Source: Sinotaia quadrata
Lineage: Eukaryota > Mollusca > Gastropoda > Architaenioglossa > Viviparidae
DNA: 64,000 nt
Reading direction: 5' to 3'
Assembly (NCBI GenBank): GCA_028829895.1
Contig: CM054180.1
Span: 95,106,135 to 95,170,134 of the forward strand
Of this stretch, positions 25,201-38,300 are shown one piece after another. The notes under the pieces were generated by a model. That model saw only the letters and a list, made by a program, of their open reading frames with translations, searched no databases and was not told where the DNA came from. Numbering within the stretch: the stretch's first letter is position 1; each line of letters opens with the position of its first letter. The position numbers were made by a program, and so were the translations under genes.

Positions 25201-28200
25201 TAAAGTCCAAACTTGTACTTGTCTAGTATAATTATTACATCTCGTTCAGATTAAATCCAAACTTGTACTTGTCTAGTATAATTAGCATCTCGTTCAGATT
25301 AAAGTCCAAACTTGTACTTGTCTAGTATAATTATTACATCTCGTTCAGATTAAATCCAAACTTGTACTTGTCTAGTATAATTAACATCTCGTTCAGATTA
25401 AAGTCCAACTTGTACTTGTCTTCAGTCAGGTTGTTTCATTTCATTTACTCTTTTCCTGTAACAAGTAACATTATTATGTTTACCTTTCTACTATTGGGTT
25501 TAATGACAACATTAACGTGGGATAATTTGAGTCATTGAATGACAGAAATTTCTGTTTTACGACCGTTTCAGTTTATGTTGATTTCGCGGGATAAAGAGAG
25601 TACATGTAGTCTACCAGTGGGTATTCTGTACATTTACCGGCAAAACAAACAAACAAGCAGACCAATAAATGGTCAGTTTTACGTTTGATGAAACTACACT
25701 AACAATTAATCCCAGACTAATATACACAGGTCTGTAACATTTCTACACTAACAATTAATCCCAGACTAATATACACAGGTCTGTAACATTTCTACACTAA
25801 CAATTAATCCCAGACTAATATACACAGGTCTGTAACATTTCTACACTAACAATTAATCCCAGACTAATATACACAGATCTGTACACATTTCTACACTATA
25901 TGCTTTGCAACAGTGTCCTGTATTGTCAGTTAGTGGACAGATATGAATAAAGTAAAATTACTTAGAGAATTTTAATCCACAATATGGTGCCATCACCGAA
26001 TTAAGTTACACATGTTCGGAGTTTGTTCATCATGCATAGATGAAGTGTATCAGTTTTAGGTCTTAACAAAATAGTTGTCCAGCAGTCTAGCATGTTGAAT
26101 GTGCTGGGATAGTTTTAATTTTGCTATCTACTTACCTAGTTCATTGATTAGGTTGTATCAGTTTTAGGTCTTTTAAAAATAGTTGCCTAGCATTCTAGTT
26201 TCTTGGGAGCGCTGTGATTGTTAAAAATTTGCTATTTACTTACCTAGTTCATTGAGGAGGTGTGGCCCCTCTGGGCACCCTTTACTCGTTATGATTATTA
26301 TTTATTAATTAATGACACAAAATTAATTACACGTGACCGAGAATCTTTTTATAGTTATTAATAATTCTCCCATACGACCAACATGTCTCTCACTCGGTGG
26401 ATTTTAAGGGTGTCGTAAAACTCTACTCTGTACAAAATATTAAGATAGACGTGTTACTGTCGCATGTTTCTGCATGTGGAAACTTCTTACTAGAGGAGTA
26501 ATAACAATCTGTCTTTTATTTATATTTAATTAGCTCCCATTCGCTCACTATTACTCCAACATAAGATTTAATAAATTTAACAATAAAATTATTAAATCAA
26601 CAATCAAATATACAACCTATGAATATAATCAAAAGAGCATTGACATTTACATCAATTCACAACAATGTTTGATTAAAAGTTAGACACTCATTCAGTTTAT
26701 CCTAGCATAGACATCAGCAATCAAATTAGCATATATATATGAGATCAAATTCATGGATATAGTTTCATCATTGAAATGAGAGTTTGAGAGAGATAATTAT
26801 AGTCAGTGTACATACATAACCTTTTCAATTATAGTAGCTGTCACTGGCATGTGTTCACAATCATGCAGTTTGCAACAAGTCACTTTCTTATTAGTAGGTA
26901 GCAGCACTGTTGCTCACCAGATGCTATACTTTTGTAAAAGTGCACATTTTCGTTACTTTTCATTCCCTGATTTCTCAACAACCAAAGCATTGTTTTATTC
27001 AAACAAACATTCAAAATCAAGCTTAATGTTTGTATTTTCTTATGATTGTAAATTTGTATGTCCTTTTTGTATGTGGAAACTACCCTGATTGAATAAAGTT
27101 AACTAATTTTTCACCTGTGTCCAGTTTTGTCCTGCCGATTTACGTGACTTAACAGAATGCGTGTTTTGATACACCTTGTTTCTTACCTCTGCTTAAATCC
27201 CACAAACAAACTACACACATATATTTGATATCAAAATGGAGATAATTAAATGCTGCATCTATTGCGCTGTAGACCAGTGTGGTTTTTTCCTGCATACGTT
27301 TCAAAAAATAGTTTGTAAAAAAGCGAACTTTGGCAACAAATCTGCAATTTTCGTCGTTAAAAAATGGTCAAAAGAACACAATTACTAGGCTTGAATGAAA
27401 GATCTTTCCATACCCTTTCGAATGACGTATGGGGTTATTCATGAACTGTGGGACACTCGCAATCAAATCAAACGTAGCGAACTAAATACGATCGGTCTTA
27501 CAACAATGGCTTCCAACATTGCAACGAGCGCGCTTCATTCCAAAGTGAAATCGCGAAGTTTACACTAAATTTAATACTGCATTATTGCTTTAGATAAGTA
27601 CTTTAGTTGCTATTCTTTAAAGGGGTTATAGTTTTATTATGTAGTTTAGTATGATTAGCAGTTTTTTCTTTCGAAATTAATGGGTCTGTCGTGTGCTTGC
27701 GACCTCGAATCGGGAGCGAACAATCATGTCGCATTCGACACGAAATATAGGAGATATACTAAGTTTTACGAAGATAAGACAGATGAATTACAAACTTGGA
27801 AGTGTTATTATTTCATTTTAATTTTATAGGTATTGGATGTCACTTGGTTCATTCATAAATCGATGTTGAATTAGGTCACTACAAAAATCAAGGGAGATTA
27901 TCAGTATATATATTGCAAAGACGCTACTTTCACTTCTATTGTTCTAACGTCGATGTTTCATAGTTTGACTTCTCTGTTTAAATAATTAGGCCTACTTAAA
28001 ATCTCAACAGTTTAAATATAGTGCAAATATAGTTTATTTAAGAAAAGTAAGAAAACTGAAATTATTTTAATTATAAGGAAGATTAGGCCTATCAGTATTT
28101 ACGTTGCAAAGATGCTACTTTCACTTCTAACCATGACGTTCCACAGTTTTACTTGTCTGTTTAAATTATTAGGCCTATTTAACATCTAAATATAGTATAT

Positions 28201-31200
28201 TTTTTTAAAAAGTAAGAAAGCCGAAATTATACAAGCACTGGCTTAATTAAAGTTCAACTTTATGTACAGTAGTATGACTAGCCTAATCCACATTTTATCC
28301 ACAGATATTTTATTTATTTTTTTTACAATTTTTTTTTCTAACTTTTGTCCATCCCAACCCCTTGAAGTTTGTACAGTGTCTTCTCTTTATTACACATTAA
28401 ATCACACAAAATAAAGTGCAAAGATTTTTATTCAAGCCTCGTAATGGTATACTTTTGACCATTTTTTAAAGAAGAAAATTGCAGATTACTTGCCAACTTT
28501 AAAAAAAAAAATTCATTTGTAAAATGTGTACAGAATAAACCAAGCCAAACTTCATAGCAGTGGATGCAGCATTTAATTATCTTTATTTTGATACCAAATA
28601 TATGTGTGTAGTGTGTGGCACACATTGACACAAGCCAAGGTAAAAAACACTGTATGCCAAACACTGTATTACACATTCTGTCTTGTAAATCTGCTGGATA
28701 AAACTCGACATAGGTGAATAATTATCAATTTTATTCAAACCATGTACTTTCCACATACAAGCAAGATATACAAATTTACAATCATAAGAAATAGAAACAT
28801 TAAACTTGATTTTGAATGTTTGTTTGAATTAAAGAATGCTTTGGATGTTGAGAAATCATTGAATGAAAAGTAATGAAAATTTGCACTTTTATACATTGAT
28901 GAATTATTGCTGGCTTACTACTGTGCTGCTGCCTACTAATTAATATCTTAACATTTTTATGATTAACTTTTGTAAGTGAAACATGACAATAATTAATTTT
29001 ATTTGGTATAGAGCAAAGAGATCAGAACTCAAGCTTTTGACATGATATGAAAAAGTGTTTACTAATTCTGTGTAATTGCACAATTTTTGTATGCATAAAT
29101 GCATAAATTTACTGTTAGTGCATAAAAGGTGTTGACATTTTTTATACATAATGAGCAAAGTAATATTTATTACACTGCAAAATTTCATGATGATCATGCA
29201 AATTGTTCAAATGTTATGGCCAGTTTTGTGCAAAAAATGTGTAAAAGTGTCATCATAGGTCATTTTGATGATTTTACAAAATTTGGGCCAACCTGTACAT
29301 GAATCAAACGAAAATAACATTCTGAAAAATTGGGCATATTCTTTATATACATTTTAACATAAATAAACAGTTTCAATAATATATTTCAATTAATGAATCA
29401 GATATGATGCGTCAAACTTCATCAATCGTGTTATTTCTAACTATCTTGATGATGGTTTTTTATTAATTTCTGCATCTAGGCATTTTGTTATTTCATCATA
29501 TAGAAAGTTAAAACTTTGCATTTGTTATCTGCAAGTAGAAAGGAATAAAGTATTAAACTTTCATTACTGCATTTTAGATTTTAGTTAGTCTTTAGCAAGT
29601 CTAAAAATGGTCAAAATAACTATTTTTTTCACTGCCGACATTTTTTAGAAAACTTAAAAACAGCATATCTCTAGAAAAAATTGAGATAGCTTCACATTTT
29701 TTTAATTGTTCATGTTATAAAAAGTTTTAAATGAAAATAACAAAACTGAATGCTTGATTTTTTAATTTTTTTTTCGGTGCTGCTACCTAATATTAGATGA
29801 TAGTGCAATGTGCCCTTTCTAGGTACATTACACAAATGTTCCAGAATCTTCAATGCACTCACAAAGCACACCATGGAGAATCGTCCAGAACTTTGTATGT
29901 GCTATCAAAGCACATCAGGAGGAATATTCCCGAATCTTCATGTGCACTACTCAGCACACCACAAAGAATGTTCAAGAAACTTTCATGAATTCTTGAGCAA
30001 ACTCTAGCTTCAATTCCCATCATATTGGCTCTTGAACGTAATTCACAAGAATCAACTTACAGCAACACATTTACTGATAAGTCCAACAATGCTGGATACA
30101 CACACCAACGTGATCCAGTAGAGTACAGTAGTCACTGCAGTCTGAAGCAGCTGCAAGGTTACAAAACAGAAAAGGCATGCTCCTTTCTGCAAAAGTCAAA
30201 TTAAGGTAGCTCTAAATTATAGGCTTAATTCATCGCCCCCTCTCTTACAAGTTACATGCATTCTCAACTTACAAATCCTGCAATGATATTATTAGCCCGA
30301 TACATAATTAATCAGCATAAGAAATATAGCACTAATTTGATTACATAAGAAATCTCCATTTCAAATCATAGATTAGCAAACATACTAAATATTTCTATGT
30401 CCACGCTTTCTTTATCAGTCAGTTAACTTAGCATAAGCTAATGATCGCCTTTATGACCGGACTCAGTATGTCAAAATCAAAGTGATTAGAATATAGTCTT
30501 TCTTCAACAAAGTAACTTTTGGTCCATCCCCATTGGATGAAGTTGTTATGAACAAGTTTGAGATTGTTAGGAAAACTACTTATCCAGTTGGAACTGGTTT
30601 GGATTGCATCAGCAAGTTCTAGCATATTCTCCACCTGAGTTCGGTATTCTCTTCCAAAGCTGTTTCATTCATTCTTATCAGTGTGTGGTTTTTAAAATTA
30701 ACATTTTGTTCCCTACCATCAGTGTTCTCCATTACATCCCATTAGTGTTTTTTATTCTTTTTCTACAGTTTTCTGTGTTCTCATTCTCAATGTTCATTGT
30801 CCTTTTCCATCATAGTTCTGTTCCCTCCCAGCAGTGTTTCCTTCCTTCACTGTTCTGTATTCTTTGCCATCACTTATTTTCTGTTTCCTTCTTTCACTGT
30901 TCTGTATTCTTTGCATCAATTATTTTCTGTTTCCTTCCTTCACTGTTCTGTATTCTTTTCCATCAATTATTTTCAGTTTTGTTCCTTCAGCGTTCTGTAT
31001 TCTTTGCATCAATTATTTTCTGTTTCCTCCCTTCAGTATTCTCTGTTTCCTTCCATCAGTGTTTTGTCTTTCCATTGATCAGTGTTCTGTCTTGTTTTCC
31101 ATCAATATTTTCTGTTTCTTTCACTATTTTGTGTTCTTTTACATTCTCTTGTAAGCTGTTGTCTCTATCAACCATATGCTCCAAAGGAAGATGACTGAGC

Positions 31201-32278
31201 TGCTTAGTGTCATTTGACAAGAGGATCTAAAGATTTATATGCTGATGAAAATCTCAACTTTTACCTGCATTTCTACAGTTAATAGTTATACATTACCACC
31301 TGATGTTGTGGATGATAAAGAGCAATAAAGTTCACTTTAAAATATTCAGCCTTGACTTATTCAAGGTAAATAATTTTCTTCAGAAGCAGCCCAGCTATAG
31401 AAAATTAAATCTTGCATCCATTAATTAATTAGGGGATTTTGTCAGGAAGCATGTTGACTTGCGATAGATGAACTGTGCACCATGTCCATATGTGAAATAT
31501 GAAGGTGCATATTCTAACTCAACTGAGCAATCTACATGGCGTTCCTATGGCAACAAGAGATGTTTTCACAACAGAAAAGGCCAAAACAACAACTGTTACC
31601 CTTGTTGACACATTTGACTGTGTTTGCCTGCTGGGCATATGTTTATGCTCTTTTTCTGGCAGTACCGGGCAGGTGTGTTTTGATATTACCTGTTGAGAAA
31701 AATGTATTCTTTTATGACTTTTATATACACTTCTGTTTTTCTGTGTGTGTGTGTAAGAGAGAAAGAGAGACTGGTGTGTGTGTGTGTGCGTTCCACTACA
31801 TTTAGTTTGTTATTAACATCATTATGTAGAAATTAAAGAATTTTCATAATGGTTAAAGATAAAAATTTAATAGCACAAAACAAAACAATTTTTTTTTTTA
31901 CATAAACAGTATATTTATAGATTTTCATACTTGCACACTATTGCCAATTTCTCAGTAAAATATAAATTTTCTACATTTGTACTTGAAAAAGATAATGATA
32001 CACTGATATATGTGTATACATTGTAATTTCAACTCATTTGAGGTCATACATTCTGATAATCCTTCTCTCCATCTCACTTATGTGCACAGATACAAATAGT
32101 AATCAATCAACTCATTTTTTTCATTCCTTAATTTTTCTCTCTTTTTGTCTGTGGTGTGTGTGCCAGTCTCTATGATAGTTTAAGTGTGCATATTTGCAAG
32201 ATTTTAACTGTATCTGTCTGTGTGCCTATCTGCTGATCTCTGACTTTGTCTATAATTATATCACTATATCAGATTACC

Positions 32279-32327
<49 letters not shown>

Positions 32328-35300
32328 GTTTATAAGTACAGTGTAACTTTTTAATACATTTATTGAATGCCTATAGCTGTATAATTGCCTGTCCCTGTAT
32401 ATCAGTCTATTTCTTTCCTGACTGTTAGTGTATCAGACTGAATGTCTATCACTTAGTTTCTATTTGAATGCGTTCCCTGGAGTAAAAACATTATACTATT
32501 GCACTGTAATACACATGGTGTCATCCCTTTGTTGACAGATCCCTGTGTTAGGTATTAGCAACAGTAGGAACTCTCAATTATCTTTGACACTGAAAGTAGT
32601 CTTGAAAGCAGCTCCACTTTCCAGTAATCTTAAAATTATTCCACTTTCCAGTAGTTCTTACAGCTGTTCCACTCCAGTAGTTCTTACAGTCCTTCCACTT
32701 TCCAGTAGTTCTAATAGCAGTTTCATGTTCCAGAGTCCTAACAGCAGTTCTCTTTCCATCAGTCCTAAAAGTAGTTCTCTATTCATCAGTCTTTAAAGCA
32801 ATTCTCTATTCATCAGTCTTAAAAGCAATTCATTTTTCGTCAGTCTTAAAAGCCCACTTCCACTTTCCAGTAGTCCAAACAGCAAGGATCTTAACTTAAG
32901 AGCAGCCACCATATCAACTTATGAATATAATGATGTACCAGTTTATGTAACAGTAGAACACCCCAGGCAGGCTCCCATTCCTTTTTGTCTGTTTTGTTAA
33001 AATCAACATTTTATGTTTTACAACTCACTAGTTTTCTCATTTGGGTAGGATAATTTTCATATTAATAATTGTTCTCAATATAGTTCTGCATTTCCTTAAA
33101 ATAATAGACACCTCTGACTCAATATCACACTCATATGCTATTGAGAGTTTTCAGATTTGAGATACCTGTGAATACTAGTGATAATTCCTTGCATATTACT
33201 AATATTTGAGATACTTGTGAATACTAGTGATAATTCATTGCATAGTACTAATATTTGAGATACCTGTGAATACTAGTGATAATTCATTGCATAGTACTAA
33301 TATTTGAGATACCTGTGAATACTAGTGATAATTCATTGCATATTACTAATATTTGAGATACCTGTGAATACTAGTGATAATTCATTGCATAGTACTAATA
33401 TTTGAGATACCTGTGAATACTAGTGATAATTCATTGCATAGTACTAATATTTGAGATACCTGTGCTTGCTAGTGATAAATCATTGCAATATTACTAATAT
33501 TTGAGCAATGTTCATTTTCACATTATATCTGTAAATAATTTTTTACTTGTTTTGTTTCCCCCCAGATGTGAGTCAGCTGTGGATGTCTGCATGAACTCAT
33601 CATGCAGCAATGGTAGTCAGTGTGTAAAGAATGACAGTATTATGAGGAAGTATTACTGCAATTGTTCTGACCTGGAATTTACTGGAGATTTTTGCAACAT
33701 ATCAGTAAGCAGTTTATTTGTTTGCCTTAATCTAATCTTCTTTATGCTTGATCTTTGACCAGTATAAAAGTTGTGTGGTAGATAATGTAGATCTTTTTCT
33801 GGTTTGATCATTGGCCATTGTAATAGTTGTGACAGAAAATAAAGATGTTTTTATGTTTGACTTTTTCTATTTTAATAGTTGTGGCAGATGATATAGATTC
33901 TTTTATTGACTGACCATTTGCTGTTTTAATAGTTGTGATAGGTAATATAAATAGAACTTGTCCCCCCCCCCCAAGAAAAGCAAACTACTTACAAAATGTT
34001 TAGAACAAGCTTATTCTCTGTTCATTTTTTTTAGGTTGACCTTTTCCAATTGTCCCTTTCTTATTTCCATTACCTTAGAGTCAAGCTATCTTTGTTCAGT
34101 TATCAATTCTGACTTTCAGCACCTTAAGTCAAGTTGTCCACAGTTCTTGTGTAGTTGTCTTGCTCTGATTGTCTTTATCTTGGTCAGATCATTTGATTAT
34201 TATTATCTTACTTCTTAGTCAGGTCATTGTTGTTCAATTCACTCAATTGTTTATTCATTTCTGATTGTCATTAACTTGAAGTTTGGTTATTTTTGTTAGT
34301 TGTCATTTTGATTGTCATTAACTTGAAATCAGGTTATCTTTGTTTAGTTGTCATTTCTGATTGTCATTAACTTGAAATCAGGTTATCTTTGTTTAGTTGT
34401 CATTTCTGATTGTCATTAACTTGAAATCAGGTTATCTTTGTTTAGTTGTCATTTCTGATTGTCATTAACTTGAAATCAGGTTATCTTTGTTTAGTTGTCA
34501 TTTCTGATTGTCATTAACTTGAAATCAAGTTATCTTTATTTAGTTGTCATTTCTGATTGTCAATGTCATTATTTGGAAGTCATATTATCTTTGTTCAGTT
34601 GTCAGTTCTGATTAATTATCATTATCTTGAAGTCAGATTATCTTTTTTTCATTTTCAAATCAGAGAATATCATTATTCTGATGTCAGTTTTTTAAGTGGC
34701 TGTATCCTGTTATCTAAACTGATTGACATCACTTTGAGAACATAATTTCAAATGTCTTATCTTACTTATACTGATTATCATTATCTTGAAGTTCAGGTCA
34801 TCAGGATGTCTTGTTTTCTTTTTTTCATTGCTTTGTCATTGCCTTGAAGTTAAATGTCTTTGTCCAGTTATCTCATTCTGATTGTCATCACCATAATTCA
34901 GGTTTTCTACTAAATCTGATAGTCATTGTTTTGAAGTTAGGTTTTAATTTAAGTATGCCCTTGTTCATTTGTCTGATTTTACTGTCTTTGCCTAATTAAG
35001 ATTTTCTGCTTGTCTTTATCCAGTTTTCTCATACTGATTGTCTAATTTTACTGTCATTGCCTACTTAAGATTTTCTGCTTGTCTTTATCCAGTTTTCTCA
35101 TTCTGATTGCCTTCACTCTAATTCAGGTTTTCTTAATTGTCTTCACTATAAGTATAATTCAGGTTTTCTTGATTGTCTTCACTATAAGAATAATTCAGGT
35201 TTTCTTGATTGTCTTCACTGTCATTCAGATTTTCTTTATACCTCTATCCAGTTATCTAAATCTGACAGTTATTGTTTTGAATTTAGGTTTTCAGCAAATC

Positions 35301-38300
35301 TTTATCTGTTTATCTAATTCTGTCATTGCCTGTAAGTCAATTAACAAATGTTTTGGTCCAATGTGTTCACCTTGAAATCTTGGTTATTCTTGGATCTAAT
35401 TATTTATCCTGCTTGCTTGTTTACTGCTTAAAAAGACAAAGAAAAACTACAGTCATTGTGTGTGTTGTGTGTGTATTTAGCAGTATACCATGAGCTGCTA
35501 TTATTCCACTGTTCTTTTGAGGAATAATCTTAATAAAGTTATATTTCTGGTACATTTGACTTATTTGTGAAATGTTCTACCTAAAAATCTACTCAAACAT
35601 TGATCCAGATTGAATAAAAACTGAATATATCAAGAGAAAGGAAAAAATTGTTTGTATTTTGATTATTAATTATTCGCACACAGATTTGCACATATGCACA
35701 AATGTATATAAAAGTACACACACACACACACACTCAGATTACATGACAAAGACCGCAAGTGCAGTAAGTTAAAAGAATTTCTTTGTGAGCAATCAAAATA
35801 ATATTTTTTAATGGGGGGATTTGTTTCAGATACATCAGAATTGTTCATCAAATCCCTGTCAAAATGGAGGAACTTGTAACAGTCCTTCACAGGTTTGAAT
35901 ATTTAATAACTGTGGTAGTTTTTCACAGGCGTGAATATCTTAATAGTTGTTTTATATATAATTAATTTGGCAGCTTTTAACAAGTATGAATTTCTTAATA
36001 ATGATTTAATATTTAATTACTGTGGCATTTTCTACAGATATTTTATTTTGCATTTCATCTCCAGTCTGTTTTACATCATGCTAGTTTTAAAACCAAATAC
36101 TCAAAAAATCCACTAATGCTTTTCAAGTATTTTTTTTGAATTTTTTATTTATCTCTTGCATTTGCAAATTTTTATATCTCCTTAGTAGTACATCCTGTGC
36201 CCTTTTATACATTATATATAATTATATTATTGTCTGTGTGTGTCCATATTGTTTTCCATGTCTGTGTGTCTATATTTGTATCTCTTGATTGGTTTCCATG
36301 TCTGTGTGTGTCCATATTTGTATCTCTTGATTGGTTTCCATGTCTGTGTGTGTCCATATTTGTATCTCTTGATTGGTTTCCATGTCTGTGTGTCCATATT
36401 TGTATCTCTTGATTGATTTCCATGTCTTTGTATTGTATATCTCTTCATATGCATTTTTAATATCAAAGAAATATAAATTTTTATATTAAACAGTGACTTG
36501 TTTTATGTTGTTTTTTATGTGGATGAGTTCTTTATAATTATTGTTACAATAACCTGAACTATAGTCACAAATCCTTTTGGAGATCTGAAATCTCCATTTC
36601 CAGAATTGTATTTATTAGAACTAATGAATGCCAGTATTCTTAACAGTATTGAATGTTCTTGCCCTTATTTCTATCTTTTAGTCTAAAAATACACAGATTT
36701 GAATTCCTTCCTAGTTTATGGGTAGTGATGTAAGAAAATTAGGGAAGCTATCAGTCCACTTTGACAAAGTGACTTAACTAGCAATGGACCTCAGTACTAC
36801 ATTCTGAAGACACAAGTGACTTAACTAGCAGTGGACATCAGTACTACATTCTGAAGACACAAGTGACTTAACTAGCATTGGACATCAGTACTACATTCTG
36901 AAGACACAAGTGACTTAACTAGCATTGGACATCAGTACTACATTCTGAAGACACAAGTGACTTAACTAGCATTGGACCTCAGTACTACATTCTGAAGACA
37001 CAAGTGACTTAACTAGAAGTGGACATCAGTACTACATTCTGAAGACACAAGTGACTTAACTAGCAGGGACATCAGTACCTCATCAGACTTAAAAACACTA
37101 AATATTTGCTGAAGATAATTCATACATTACTATTGGCAACTTTTATAACATACTTTTATAACAAACTTCTATAATAAACTCTGTAAACACACTTTTATAA
37201 CAGACTTCTATGATAAACTCTGTAACAAACATTTTTAAACAAACTTCTATAATAAACTCTATTGTAGACTTTTTGTATTAAACTTCTACAATACACTTAT
37301 TTAACAAACTTTTATTTATTTAAATTGTTTACACATTTATATAACTTTTGCCTTGTATTTAGTCTGCACATTTATATAATTTTTGCCTTGTAAGTATTAG
37401 TATGCACATTTATATAAATTTTGTCTTGTAAGTATTTTGATAGTAAAGCACTTAAATGACTTTAAAATATTGTACAATGATTTCAAACAAATTTGAACTC
37501 TTTGTCTCAGAATTTGACATTTTCCTGCAACTGCTCAGCTGGCTTCACGGGGCCACTCTGTGAGTCAGCAATTGATTATTGCATTAATTCTACCTGTGGG
37601 AATGGTACTTGCAGTTCTCAGTCAAAATGGCAGAACTACACCTGTACATGTCTACAAGGTCAGTGGTCTGCAAGACATACTTTAGAAACAAAAAATTGTG
37701 GCACCTGTTTACTTACTAGGTAACTCTAGCCCATTTTCTCCTTCATTGTTATATATGAGCTTTTACAATTGCTTAAGAACTTAGGAGGAGTAACTACATC
37801 ATTGTAATTACAGGCAACAGTCTTGTTGAACAAGTGAAATTTAAGCCACAAACATTTATGTCTATGATCAGAGATGTTCAGAATTTCCTTGTCTTTTCTG
37901 CACCTAGAAGAAAACTAATTTTGATTGTTCATAAATTCTTTAAAAATAGAAACAATTTGATTTGTATAGAAAGATAGGTTTATAGTGTCAGTTATAGAGA
38001 GTATGATTAAAAATAAAAACACTGTGATTTAAATAAAAAAATAGTTTTTAGTGTCAATTACTGAGATTGTGATTAAAAACTAAAACACTTTGATTTGTAT
38101 AGAAAGATAGGGTTTAGTGTCAGTTACTCAGATTGTATAGAAAGACCAGATTTATAGTGTCATTAATAGAGATGGGACTAAAAATAGAAACAGTAATTGT
38201 ATAACAAGATAAGAATAGTGACTGTGACAGCAATAGAAATAATATAATATGTTTAGTGACAATAACAGAGGCTTTACCACACTGTAAATTGTTTGTTTCT

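Larger units (their letters stand above)
6582..33565 (+). other. crb 27-kb intron between exons 3 and 4, rich in mobile DNA
   Basis: The donor GTACGT at 6582 and acceptor CCCCCCAG at 33565 join a split EGF codon exactly, so the whole 26,984-nt stretch is intronic to crb. It contains the LTR insertion, the inverted-arm element, a possible SINE fragment and at least a dozen minisatellites, each listed separately. 6640-8100 looks less like ordinary intron (long stretches without tandem repeats, more mixed base composition) and may be an old mobile insertion, but I could not define ends. Confidence 0.85.
33705..35829 (+). other. crb intron between exons 4 and 5, mostly minisatellite
   Basis: Dominated by tandem arrays (listed). 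A CA run at 35716-35732 precedes the acceptor. No other feature recognised. Confidence 0.8.
35893..37510 (+). other. crb intron between exons 5 and 6
   Basis: AT-rich with three arrays (listed). Nothing else supported. Confidence 0.8.

Noticed and set aside
30604..31194. 196-codon Phe/Ser/Cys-rich open frame resembling a membrane protein
   Set aside because: It is a pyrimidine-rich 46-bp tandem repeat; overlapping frames are equally open and equally hydrophobic.
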